Source: Haplomitrium mnioides (Eukaryota; Marchantiophyta; Haplomitriopsida; Calobryales). Taken from it: 22,436 nucleotides of DNA. The stretch covers positions 1 through 22,436 of the forward strand of contig JBNGIS010020736.1 in assembly GCA_049999725.1 (NCBI GenBank), read 5' to 3'. Within the stretch, counting starts at the first letter, position 1, and every line of letters begins with the position of its first letter. Both the position numbers and the translations under genes were made by a program. Below the pieces are notes generated by a model. It was not told the origin of the DNA. It worked only from the letters and a program-made list of their open reading frames with translations, and ran no database searches. Positions 1 to 6,819 of this stretch are shown here, one piece after another.

Positions 1-388
1 GGAAGAAGAAGAAAAAGAAAAGGTATATTTTGGTGATAAAACTAATCTAGGTGTTGAGGGCCAAGGCTAGCCCCTATCTACGTTTCTATCTATCTATTCT
101 ATTTTTGTTTTCGATGGACAACCTGCCCAGAACATGTGCCTTGGTAACCGTGCCCTGAACTAGGTCCGTCCAGGGGCAGAGAAGAAAGATGCGGTGGCCT
201 TAGTCTCCCTAAGGGGGATGCCTCTCGAAAGAAGAAGAGAGGGGGTTACTTTTATACATGTGCATATCTTTAGGAAGATACTTATGGGATAAAGGGCTAG
301 TTCCTGGTTGAGCGTGAGGATGGCGGTGTGAAGAATCGATCTGCGAGGGCTAGTGTTGCGGGGTGATCAATCTGCGAGCTGATCAATC
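1..388. other. Intergenic, low-complexity start
   Basis: No gene is visible. The first 24 bases are a purine-only A/G run, followed near 80-110 by a short CTAT-type pyrimidine microsatellite and later by GA-rich sequence around 230-245. No open frame resembles a known protein. It precedes a CDPK-like fragment and may be ordinary or transposon-derived intergenic DNA. Confidence 0.5.
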
Positions 389-475
389 CTGAAGAAGATG
401 TTCAACATGATGGATATAGACAACAGTGGAAGAATTACGTTTGAGGATTCAGCTCCGGGATCAATTAAAGGGGTG
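389..475 (+). pseudogene. CDPK-like EF-hand fragment
   Basis: A short reading frame entering at 389 and continuing through ATG 398 encodes LKKMFNMMDIDNSGRITFED. This closely matches an EF-hand in the calmodulin-like domain of plant calcium-dependent protein kinases, where a helix GLKxMFxMxDxDNSGxIT leads into the loop. The 12-residue Ca2+ loop lies at 413-448: D1, D3, S5, G6 and I8 are in place, but position 12 is Asp instead of the usual Glu. The next residues (SAPGSIKGV) faintly follow the family's ELRxGLKRVG helix, then similarity is lost although the frame stays open to the stop at 611-613. No kinase domain or other EF-hands are present, so it is an isolated fragment of roughly 30 codons. 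The tail at about 500-560 also faintly recalls a copia RNase H region, which I would not rely on. Confidence 0.6.
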
Positions 476-613
476 CCTATTCTTCGACATCAATCTCAAG
501 TACTATCGAGAGCTGACTTCATAACATCGGAATGGTGTGAGAAGCAAATAGCATTTTCAATGGTTCGAGACAAGCCAGTTAAGGCTGTTGCCATGGAATC
601 TGGAAGTGCTTGA

Positions 614-1258
614 CATCTGGAGCTGATACGGCAGAGCAGCAGCAGTCAAAAACCCCCATTTTTGCAGTTCAGTTTGTTGGATGACACCGGAAGGGGAGAA
701 TTGAAGGTAGATTTCCCGGTTCACAAGGAGCCTTCATCAATGCTACACCGCAGAGCTGGGTTTTCAATCAAAGGCAGAATATGTCGCAGCTTTTTTGTTA
801 GGTCAGGAGATAGAAGGTTGAAGAAGCTTCCGGAAGAGCGTTGTTGGAGCACAAGGACGAGCAAAATCATCATTGAACAACAAAAGGATGTCTTCTGACC
901 ACATGGAAGTATCATTTTGTCAGTGTTTGGAGTGTGTTAAGGAAAGAAAGATACAACAAGGAGCAAGTTCAGGTTGGAAATGCAGCTCATGTTTCCGAGG
1001 CAGCAAATAGGAGTTTTCAGAATTTCAGAATTTTTATAATTTCAATTTTAATTAAGATTTCTGAATTTCCGTAAGGAGGCCAAGAAGGATAGTCAAACAC
1101 GTTACCTGGAGCAGGCTTGGTTAAATATGGTTCGCTCGGGAGAATGGATATCCAACGATGACGCCTAGGAAATCGTGTACTTGATTTTGCTTATCGCTTG
1201 CGCTGTATGGAACTTCATTCTGTGTGAGAATTGTTTCTTGCATTCTTGTGGGTTTCTC
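614..1258. other. Stretch without a recognisable gene
   Basis: Open frames of up to about 78 codons occur (for example + strand 662-898) but none resembles a known family and both strands are comparably open. Around 1018-1068 there is an AT-rich patch with repeated AATTTCAGAATTT-like words. The last ~85 bases before 1259 run open into the histone H3 fragment and may be its former 5' leader; this is inference. Confidence 0.4.
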
Positions 1259-1422
1259 ATGGCTCGAACCAAGACTGCTAGGAAGTCTGCGCCTGCTATC
1301 AGAGGTGTGAAGAAGTCCCATCGTTACAGGCCCGGGACGGTTGCTTTAAGAGAAATTCAAAAATATCAGAAGTCGATCGAGCTGTTGATTAGGGAGCTGC
1401 CTTTCAAAGATTGGTGAGAGAG
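1259..1422 (+). pseudogene. Histone H3 pseudogene, 5' part with tail deletion
   Basis: ATG 1259 opens [12 protein letters not shown], then [18 protein letters not shown] and ELLIRELPF, unmistakably histone H3, the nucleosome core protein. Compared with canonical H3 the frame lacks Gln5, and the tail jumps from the first ARKS motif (around K9) to the second (around K27), losing about 18 residues with K14, K18 and K23. After LPF the frame reads KDW and stops at 1415-1417. In the +1 frame, AGA TTG GTG AGA GAG (1408-1422) gives RLVRE, the next H3 residues, so one base has been lost in the Gln codon. H3 similarity then ends and H2A sequence begins. The deletion, frameshift and fusion make a functional histone very unlikely. 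The upstream frame in phase with it (1175-1258) shows no known protein. Confidence 0.9.
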
Positions 1423-1556
1423 TATTTGGCTAAGGATACTTGAGGTCGCTCGGAGTGCTGCCGCGAGAACAAGAAGATGAGAAATCAGATCGCGTCACAT
1501 TTAGTTGGCTGTGAGGAACGTCGAAGACCTCAACAATCATTTAATTGCTGCAACGA
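1420..1556 (+). pseudogene. Histone H2A pseudogene, 3' part, fused to H3
   Basis: Directly after the H3 residues RLVRE the sequence reads GAG TAT TTG GCT (EYLA), as in the H2A alpha-2 helix LEYLAAE. With one or two frameshifts it continues as ILEVA, then AA-RENKKM, then HI-stop-LAVRNVEDLN at about 1486-1535, which matches H2A NAARDNKKTRI...RHIQLAVRNDEELN. The stop TAG at 1501-1503 replaces the CAG of HIQLAVRN. The following LIAAT corresponds to LGGVT, after which similarity fades. The N-terminal half of H2A is absent. The join with H3 falls on a shared GAG codon, suggesting a microhomology junction. Likeness to canonical H2A rather than H2A.Z rests on the RN after LAV, so the subtype is uncertain. 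Confidence 0.8.
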
Positions 1557-2103
1557 AACGTCTTTTTCAACAACTTCTTCTGTCATCACAGCAGCGCAAT
1601 TTACATGAACGCGCCTTTGCAACCGCATAGCTCCCTCTATTTGTTTATTTGATTACTAAGTTTGTATGAAAAGAAGATCGAGAGTTAATCATGGCGTGTG
1701 TTTGGAAGATCGAATTGGGGCATAGGCTTGCAGTAGGCGAATCCTTCCCATTGTTGGATTAATCACAGAAGACGGAGACGTGAGTGAGATTGTGTGGGCA
1801 GCGCGCGCTCACAGTCTGTTCGGTGAAGACCATTGTGCTCGACGAAGATTTGCAGGCGCCGAAGGATGATACTGCGTGCGAAGGAAGAACATGCATAGGG
1901 AACAAAAGAATCATACTAGGTGAATTGTTGGTGAAGGAAGAAATCTGCTGTAAAATCAAACCGGCTGTGCTCGAATCGGGATAGGGTGGCAGCGAGTTGT
2001 CATGAGTGCAAGCTCCTTAGCGAGGAGAGGAACGTTGCATACAGGTGAAACAAATCGAAGAGTGAGGATGAGGAGTGCGAGTCTTAGGATGGGCTTTGGA
2101 ATT
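1557..2103. other. Unrecognised stretch between gene fragments
   Basis: There is a 66-codon open frame at 1784-1984 starting from a non-ATG codon, and a protein-like overlapping frame near 1770-1870 (for example EIVWAARAHSLFGED). Neither is recognised. Because fragments of known genes lie on both sides on the same strand, this could be a further captured fragment too decayed or too unfamiliar to name. Confidence 0.35.
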
Positions 2104-2440
2104 ATGGATTCCGGATTTATGCTTGAAGCTGTTGGTGGAGTTTGGGACTGATGGAATCGTGTCGACCGATCTGAGAACAGGCAAAATCGTATATTCTATA
2201 CGTTGGCTGCTACTTATGTCGTTAGCGCCCTTATTGCTCTCATTCAACTGATACAGATTGAACTTTGAGTTCCTAAGTATGGATGGACCATGCAGAAGGT
2301 TTTCCACCTATTGAATTTTGTCGTTAACAGAGTCCGAGCATCAGAGTTTGTCTTTCGGCACAGTGTGCAATTCCTCAATCCAGAGATTTTGCTCTCTATT
2401 GTGTTGAATCTACCAGGACTGATGTGGTTGAGTGCTGTTG
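2104..2440 (+). pseudogene. TOM1/TOM3 (THH1)-family pseudogene fragment
   Basis: Reading from ATG 2104, GGVWD-stop-WNRVDRSE is followed by FYTLAATYVVSALIALIQLI, then QIEL-stop-VPKYGWT, QKVFHLLNFVVN, VQFLNPEI and LNLPGLM. This is the N-terminal region of the plant TOM1/TOM3/THH1 family (tobamovirus multiplication proteins), multi-pass membrane proteins of the tonoplast. The hallmarks IELRVPEYGWTTQKVFHL and DLPGLMFF are plain. Two in-frame TGA stops lie at 2149-2151 and 2260-2262; the second replaces the Arg of IELRVPEYGW and is explained by CGA to TGA at a CpG. Similarity ends soon after LPGLM, near 2430, leaving about 110 of the family's roughly 280-300 residues. The first two predicted membrane segments remain. 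There is no intron within the fragment, so it is either one captured exon or processed sequence. Confidence 0.85.
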
Positions 2441-2456
2441 TATTACAGGTTGTCCA

Positions 2457-2663
2457 ATGTCGTCCTCGAAGAAGGTTAGCAAAGTGAAGATCAGGAAAGA
2501 AGACATGAACAATCTGGTGAAGAATTTCTGGTCACCAAAGGCTATGTTGAAGCTGCTGAGAAATTTCAGATGGAGTCTGGGACTCAACACAGATCTTGGA
2601 ACAATCACAGGTATGGTAGCTATGCAAAAGGCAAGGCATAGTGGAAATGTTGGGGAGGCCATT
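2457..2663 (+). pseudogene. GID8-like (LisH/CTLH) pseudogene fragment
   Basis: ATG 2457 opens MSSSKKV, then KVKIRKEDMNNLVKNF, matching the start of GID8/TWA1 proteins (LisH domain, a core subunit of the GID/CTLH ubiquitin ligase). About 10-12 residues that normally lie between KKV and VKIRKEDMN are missing. At about 2531 the match moves to another frame, which reads GYVEAAEKFQMESGT (family GYVDAAEKFRMESGT, LisH). It returns to the first frame at about 2583 with DLGTITGMVAM and SGNVGEAIEK (family DLATITDRMAV, SGNVEDAIEK, start of CTLH). The two frameshifts destroy the gene. Similarity stops after EAIEK near 2670, leaving about a third of the family length. The first frame stays open from 2424 to 2810, but its protein is partly out-of-frame LisH, so that open frame is not a real gene. 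Confidence 0.85.
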
Positions 2664-2739
2664 GAAAAGAGATTCGCATACTCTCTTGCTATTGCACAAT
2701 CTTTCCTGGGGATACTGGATCAATGGGCAAAAGTTGTAG

Positions 2740-2868
2740 GAGAAACAAAGCAATCGCAAGTGGAAGAAATCAGGCCAACCTTCTGGAGTAGATCGCAAGA
2801 GCAAGTTTGATGAAGCAAGAATTGCTAGAGAAAAGAGACACGCAGCTGCAAGACAGAATCATGCATGA
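2740..2868 (+). pseudogene. Unrecognised basic open fragment
   Basis: A 42-codon frame without its own ATG reads NRKWKKSGQPSG, then VDRKSKFDEARIAREKR, and ends at TGA 2866-2868. It is Lys/Arg-rich and looks protein-like, with alternating charged residues suggesting a helix. I do not recognise the family. It follows the GID8 fragment on the same strand and may be yet another gene piece, or chance. Confidence 0.3.
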
Positions 2869-2883
2869 AGAATGTGGAGGATG

Positions 2884-2941
2884 GTAAGGGATATTGTGGG
2901 TTGTATGTTTTTGCTAGAAGTGTATATGTGTTTGTTTGCAG
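2884..2941 (+). other. Possible short intron
   Basis: A donor-like ATG|GTAAGGG at 2881-2890 and an acceptor TTTGTTTGCAG|GT ending at 2941 bracket 58 bases that are T-rich at the 3' side. Joining the flanks would give an open frame running through WPGNWRPKKTKKRD to a stop near 3105. If real, this argues for capture of genomic DNA instead of a processed transcript. 58 bases is short for a plant intron, so the call is tentative. Confidence 0.3.
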
Positions 2942-3440
2942 GTCTGGCCTGGGAATTGGAGACCTAAGAAAACTAAAAAGAGAGACAGCAGTCAGGCCAG
3001 TACTGCCCTTGTGAGTTGTTGCAAGCTGCAGGGAGATCAGAAATCCAGAACCATACCCTGTAGCTGGTGGCAGAGCGTTTGTGGAGTAATTGTCATTTGT
3101 TGAAGTTGGAGAGAAAGGTGCGTGAAGTGCAAGGCGTCATCATGGCTGAGTTTTCCCGTTACCTCTGGAGAGTGGCAGAAACTCAGTATGAAGATCCATG
3201 ATCGAAACCTGCTGTCGGGAACTGATGACACCAGCAGAGAGTTGTGGCAGCTTGTCATTGCCATACATGATGAGGCTAGAAGGTCTGAAGCATTGTGTTG
3301 ACTCCACAAGGTGAAGACCGCACGTAGTACACCTGCAGTAGTAGTAGGATGGAATTTCAGAAGATATGGAGTTAAGAAGATATGGAGGTTAGAGATATTG
3401 AGTTTAGTTGGGTAAATTGCAATACAGTGTGGGTTTTGAC
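2942..3440. other. Unrecognised open pieces
   Basis: A + strand frame at about 3140-3301 reads IHDRNLLSG and ELWQLVIAIHDEARRSEAL, which is protein-like but not recognised. The rest of the stretch shows no named similarity. A duplicated word AAGATATGGAG occurs at 3361 and 3377. Confidence 0.3.
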
Positions 3441-3461
3441 ATTGGAGGATAACACCAGATA

Positions 3462-3470
3462 TATATAAAG
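3462..3470 (+). promoter_or_regulatory. TATA box of an LTR-like segment
   Basis: TATATAAAG is a strong plant TATA box. It is followed by a pyrimidine-rich stretch (CTTTTCCTTTCCTCTCTCTC, 3499-3518) typical of plant transcription starts or of an LTR R/U5 region, then by ATATATATG and the possible LTR end near 3571. Confidence 0.45.
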
Positions 3471-3564
3471 ACCAATGCCTTACCTTTCAGTTATTTGTAC
3501 TTTTCCTTTCCTCTCTCTCATGTATCATGTATTTGTATGTCATGTCGTTTATATATATGTAGGT

Positions 3565-3590
3565 TAATTACAACGACAGAGCAAGGTTCC
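3565..3590 (+). mobile_element. Possible copia-type LTR end and degenerate PBS
   Basis: The sequence TTAATTACAACGACAGAGCAAGG resembles the junction of a Ty1/copia LTR ending in CA with a PBS for initiator tRNA-Met (TGGTATCAGAGC). Only CAGAGC and the spacing match, so it is decayed at best. I could not find a matching LTR start or a second LTR copy. Confidence 0.25.
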
Positions 3591-3601
3591 TCCCCCTATG
3601 C

Positions 3602-4550
3602 CATGCTCTATCCAACATTTTTACATTCATGGGTGGACTGAAATTACGAGCCCAGGTGATTGTGATGGGAGCTATTAATCGTCCCTGATGAAGTTGGTCA
3701 TCTTGAAGTCATTCGCATTCACACGGAAAAATATGAAATTTGAGGAGGATGAGGATCTGTTTCTTACCGAGAACACGAATGAGAGCATGTCGTGGTTGAG
3801 CTATTGATCGAACAGAAACGAGGGAATTTGTCGAAGGCTGGTGATGGGATCGAAAAGAGCACATCGCGTGGCTGAAAACCAAATGAAGAGAACGAAGTGC
3901 TGAAGGAAAATTTTGAATTCAGGAGGAAGTTCTTCGTGTTGGTGGGCAATCGAACAACAAGAAGCAATCAAAATGTCGCGGCGGGAGGAGCAATCGGACA
4001 GGTGAAGGCTCACTGCGCTGGAACAATCTAACGCAGGGGAAAAACTTGTCGTTGTGCTAGAGAATTGAGCAGAACAGAGGAGCTCTACGCAATGGTGAAG
4101 CAATCGAAAGAAGATGCGCTGTACTGAAGAATGGAATGCAGGTAGGCATCGCGCTGAAGGAGGAGAACAGGGAAAGGTCGAGCAATCGAATGAAAGCTCT
4201 TTGCACTAATGGGCAAATGAGCAATCGAACAACAGGGCTAAATCGTGGAAGATCGAAACTAAACAAAAAAGAATGGAAAATATAACAGCAGGAATCAAGC
4301 AAGGAAAGGGATCGTCGAATGATCCCTATGAAGTACTGTCCCTGCCGAGACTCGACAGAAGGAGATCGCTGCTCTAGGGGAAGAAAATCAAACAGCAACG
4401 GGGAGTGTTGCTCCGCTGGTAAAAATTGAACGAAGGAAAAGACCGAACAGACGTGTCGCGGCTGAGATCTGTCAACGAAGGAGGAAAATCGATGAAACTC
4501 AAAAATTTAACAAAGAAAGAGAAGAATGAAAATATATATGATGTTCCGAG
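3602..4550. repeat. Decayed ~40-bp tandem repeat region
   Basis: No gene is visible. The word GCAATCGAA or a near variant recurs at about 3946, 3964, 3990, 4024, 4100, 4182 and 4221, with many spacings near 34-42 bases or twice that, and similar purine-rich flanks (GGAGGA, GGTGAAG). This suggests an old minisatellite. The region joins without a clear break to the retroelement-like sequence that follows. Minus-strand open frames here are explained by the purine-rich composition. Confidence 0.45.
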
Positions 4551-4603
4551 GGGAGTCCGTTGTCCGTGAAGGGTCTGTGTTCGGAAGAAGGCTTTGGAAC
4601 TCC

Positions 4604-4770
4604 GCCTTCCGATGTGGGGAACCCCAGTTAAGGGGGTTTCCGTTAAGTGTCCGAAGTGGAATCCCATGTTAACATGGTTCCGTGTGGGGATCCGAAGTGA
4701 AGTTCCCCGGTTCAAATGGTTCCGATGTGGAGTTACGAAGTGGGGGGGACCGGTTAGGAAGGGTGCTTTT
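4604..4770. repeat. Tandem ~42-bp hairpin-forming units
   Basis: The word TCCGAWGTGG or a close variant starts at 4608, 4650, 4691 and 4734, spacings 42, 41 and 43. Each unit carries an inverted repeat: GGAACCCC with GGGGGTTTCC, and CCATGTTAACATGG (about 4664-4677), a perfect 14-base palindrome inside a longer stem GGAAT...GTTCC. A related pair of units lies at 16432-16500. The role is unknown; it could be LTR secondary structure or a satellite-like expansion. Confidence 0.7.
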
Positions 4771-4835
4771 CGAGGAGTTCGACGGGCTCGAGATTGGTGA
4801 AATGGCAATGAAGCGAAGCGGTGATATTTGAAACG

Positions 4836-4847
4836 ACGACTTATCGG
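4836..4847 (+). repeat. ACGACTTATCGG motif shared with 16543
   Basis: The 12-mer lies about 65 bases after the hairpin units, as GAAACGACGACTTATCGG. A near-identical CGAAACAACGACTTATCAGG lies at 16537-16556, again shortly after hairpin units. Together they tie the two regions to one repeat family. Confidence 0.55.
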
Positions 4848-4993
4848 TGTTTTGTGCGGCAAAGGAAAGGTGAGCGAGGAGAGAAGTTAAATGGCGAATT
4901 GGTGATTTATTGTGGTTTCAATGAGGGAGAGAAACTAAAACGGTCGGAAAGATCGAAACGCCTCATGTGTAACTGAAGGTTGAAAATTAGTAT

Positions 4994-5020
4994 AAGAACT
5001 AATGTGAGTAGTTAGTTCTT
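4994..5020. repeat. Hairpin 1 of a duplicated pair
   Basis: AAGAACTAA and TTAGTTCTT are perfect 9-base complements around a 9-base loop. The unit is followed by ATTGTGAG. It is a sister of the hairpin at 5069-5096. Confidence 0.7.
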
Positions 5021-5068
5021 ATTGTGAGCAAAACACATGTAGACTAGTTAAATGAGTTGATTTAGTTT

Positions 5069-5096
5069 AAGAACCACTTGTGAGTGGTTAGTTCTT
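5069..5096. repeat. Hairpin 2 of a duplicated pair
   Basis: AACCACT (5072-5078) and AGTGGTT (5083-5089) pair around the loop TGTG; the unit ends in AGTTCTTATTAAGAG. Comparison with hairpin 1 shows changes on both arms (ACTAA/TTAGT against ACCACT/AGTGGT), as expected if the pairing is maintained, though two units are too few to be sure. Confidence 0.65.
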
Positions 5097-5099
5097 ATT

Positions 5100-5350
5100 A
5101 AGAGCCTAGGGAGAAAAAGTTAGTGTCTTAGGGCAGATGTAAAATATGTAAAGTCTTGATTGATCCGTTAGTTTTAAGAGAACAAGGCGGGGAGGGGGGG
5201 TACAAGTCAGTTGTCGAGCTCATGTTCAGTTAGTTCTCATTGTACATGTGTTTTGCAAGAAATATACTAAGTGTTCATGTCTGTGAGGCCTTCTGCTCAT
5301 TTTTCTTTATTGCAGATTTATGAGGAGCAGTTTGAGGATGGAGATGAATT
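5100..5350. other. Leader-like stretch with possible splice acceptor
   Basis: No gene is visible up to 5316. TTTTTCTTTATTGCAG (5300-5315) is an excellent plant 3' splice-site sequence and is followed by an open piece YEEQFEDGDEFRN that ends at TAG 5357-5359. The long open frame starting at 5351 lies in a different phase. Confidence 0.35.
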
Positions 5351-5677
5351 CAGAAACTAGAGTGGGTTGATGCAACTTTTGTAGTTGGCACTTGGAAGGA
5401 TCAGACAATTTTTCATCAGGGGAGTGCATGGAGGGAGTTGCCTGAGGTGTTTTTGTTGGTGGAATTGAAGTCTAAGTATCAGATTGTGATTGGAGAAGGT
5501 TTGAATGATCGATCAATTCTGTTATGAGTTCTGATCTGTCCTGTGTTTGTTAAATTTGTGAGGAGAGGACCTGCGGTGGTTTTCCAGTCAGTGGAGTCTA
5601 GGTGGGAGATTGTAGCAGAACAAGGAAGTGTTCAGGTTTGTGTGTGCATAGGGACTAGGTGGGCATTTCATAAATAA
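5351..5677 (+). pseudogene. Open frame without ATG, one internal stop, unknown
   Basis: From 5351 the frame reads QKLEWVDATFVVGTWKD, FHQGSAWRELPEVFLLVEL and YQIVIGEGLNDRS to TGA 5525-5527, and continues in the same phase through PVFVKFVRRGPAVVFQ and ESRWEIVAEQGSV to TAA 5675-5677. That is about 108 sense codons with a single stop. It has no ATG, so simple ORF lists miss it. The composition is protein-like, but the strand is G/T-rich, which also lowers stop frequency. I do not recognise a domain. A good splice acceptor ends at 5315, so it might be part of a decayed exon or a retroelement-internal frame. Confidence 0.35.
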
Positions 5678-5988
5678 ACAGAGTTATCGGTGGTTGGAGG
5701 AGCAGCTCTTGGATGTGAGACTAGGTGGGTCGTTCCATAGTTGTGTTCTCAGCGCAGAGCTCTGGGATGTCTTGGGTTGGAGTGGCATGAGTGTCTAATT
5801 TGAGGAGAAGAGAGATGTTGTAACGAGGGTAGGCACTGGAGTGTTGGTCCAAGATATCCTTGCAAGTTGGGTAACCGATTGTTTGGGAACTCTCTAATAT
5901 AGCTTCTGTTTAAAATTAGCCTGTACAACAACTGTCTTGTTCTAGAAATGTCAGTCATACAGTCTGGGTAGTCCTGGGTTTGTGTCCT

Positions 5989-6000
5989 GTGTGTGTGTGT
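5989..6000. repeat. Short (TG)n microsatellite
   Basis: An uninterrupted alternating G/T tract borders the first 261-bp unit. This is a short, simple repeat without further meaning. Confidence 0.7.
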
Positions 6001-6245
6001 ATGGTTGTTGTGAAGTAGTAAGTATTTTTGTGTTTATCGGTTTTGTGAAGGAAAGGTAGTCAGACCTAGAGTGGAGAGAGGTCCACGTCTGAGTTGACAA
6101 GAGTGCAGTTTCAGAACTCTCTAAAGAATCTGGAAAGTCAATAAAACTGTGTTAAGAGCAGATTTCTATATAGATCTTGCGCGGTTCGATCTTGGGTTGT
6201 TCTTTTCGAGGTTGGAGTGCTACTGCTATGCTACGACAGGTTTCC

Positions 6246-6262
6246 TGGCGCGGTTGCCGGGG
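6246..6262 (+). other. Primer-binding site, tRNA-Asp type, copy 1
   Basis: TGGCGCGGTTGCCGGGG matches the complement of the plant tRNA-Asp 3' end (CCCCGGCAACGGCGCCA) with one mismatch. It lies 7 bases after CTACGACA, a plausible LTR end (CA). Confidence 0.75.
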
Positions 6263-6506
6263 TGGTTGTTGTGAAGTAGTAAGTATTTTTGTGTTTATTG
6301 GTTTTTTGAAGGAAAGGTAGTCAAACCTAGAGTGGAGTGAGGTCCATGTCTGAGTTGACAAGAGTGTAGTTTCAAAACTCTCTAAAGAATTTGGAAAGTC
6401 GATAAAACTGTGTTAAGAGCAGATTTCTATATAGATCTTGTGCGGTTCGATCTTGGGTTGTTCTTTTCGGGGTTGGAGTGCTACTGCTATGCTACGACAG
6501 GTTTCC

Positions 6507-6523
6507 TGGCGCCGTTGCCGGGG
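6507..6523 (+). other. Primer-binding site, tRNA-Asp type, copy 2
   Basis: TGGCGCCGTTGCCGGGG is a perfect 17-base complement of the plant tRNA-Asp 3' end including CCA. This is the strongest single indication of a Ty3-like retroelement in the window. At the matching place in the third copy (about 6768) the sequence is TGTGACGCCAGTAACAC and the PBS is lost or heavily diverged. Confidence 0.85.
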
Positions 6524-6819
6524 TGGTTGTTGTGAAGTAGTAAGTATTTTTATGTTTATCGGTTTTGTGAAGGAAAGGTAGTCAGACCTAGAGTGGAGTG
6601 AGGTCCTCGTCTGAGTTGACAAGAGTGCAGTTTCAAAGCTATCTAAAGAATCTGGAAAGTCGATAAAACTGTGTTAAGAGCAGATTTCTATATAGATCTT
6701 GCGCGATTCGATCCTGGGTTGTTCTTTTCGGGGTTGGAGTGCTACTGTTATGCTACGATAGGTTTCCAAGTGTGACGCCAGTAACACTGTTCCCAGCAAC
6801 AACCAATTCAGGATCAGCG

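Larger units (their letters stand above)
6003..6777 (+). repeat. Three 261-bp tandem copies carrying TATA and PBS
   Basis: Units start at 6003, 6264 and 6525 (GGTTGTTGTGAAGTAGTAAG). The third stops short in GGTTTCC near 6767. By eye the copies differ at only a few per cent of sites. Each contains TATATAG (6167, 6428, 6689) inside TTTCTATATAGATCTTG and a GGTTCGATC word 16 bases later. Copies 1 and 2 end in the tRNA-Asp PBS. Because 261 is 87 codons, identical ~69-codon minus-strand frames recur by geometry alone and are not taken as genes. The tandem arrangement means the LTR-end/PBS region itself was multiplied. Confidence 0.85.

Noticed and set aside
500-560. Copia RNase H-like similarity (ADFITSEWCEKQIAF)
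   Set aside because: Only scattered residues match the family pattern and no neighbouring domain supports it.
4374-4862. 162-codon open frame on the minus strand
   Set aside because: It runs through the 42-bp hairpin repeats and purine-rich repeat debris; the peptide simply reflects those repeats and shows no known domain.
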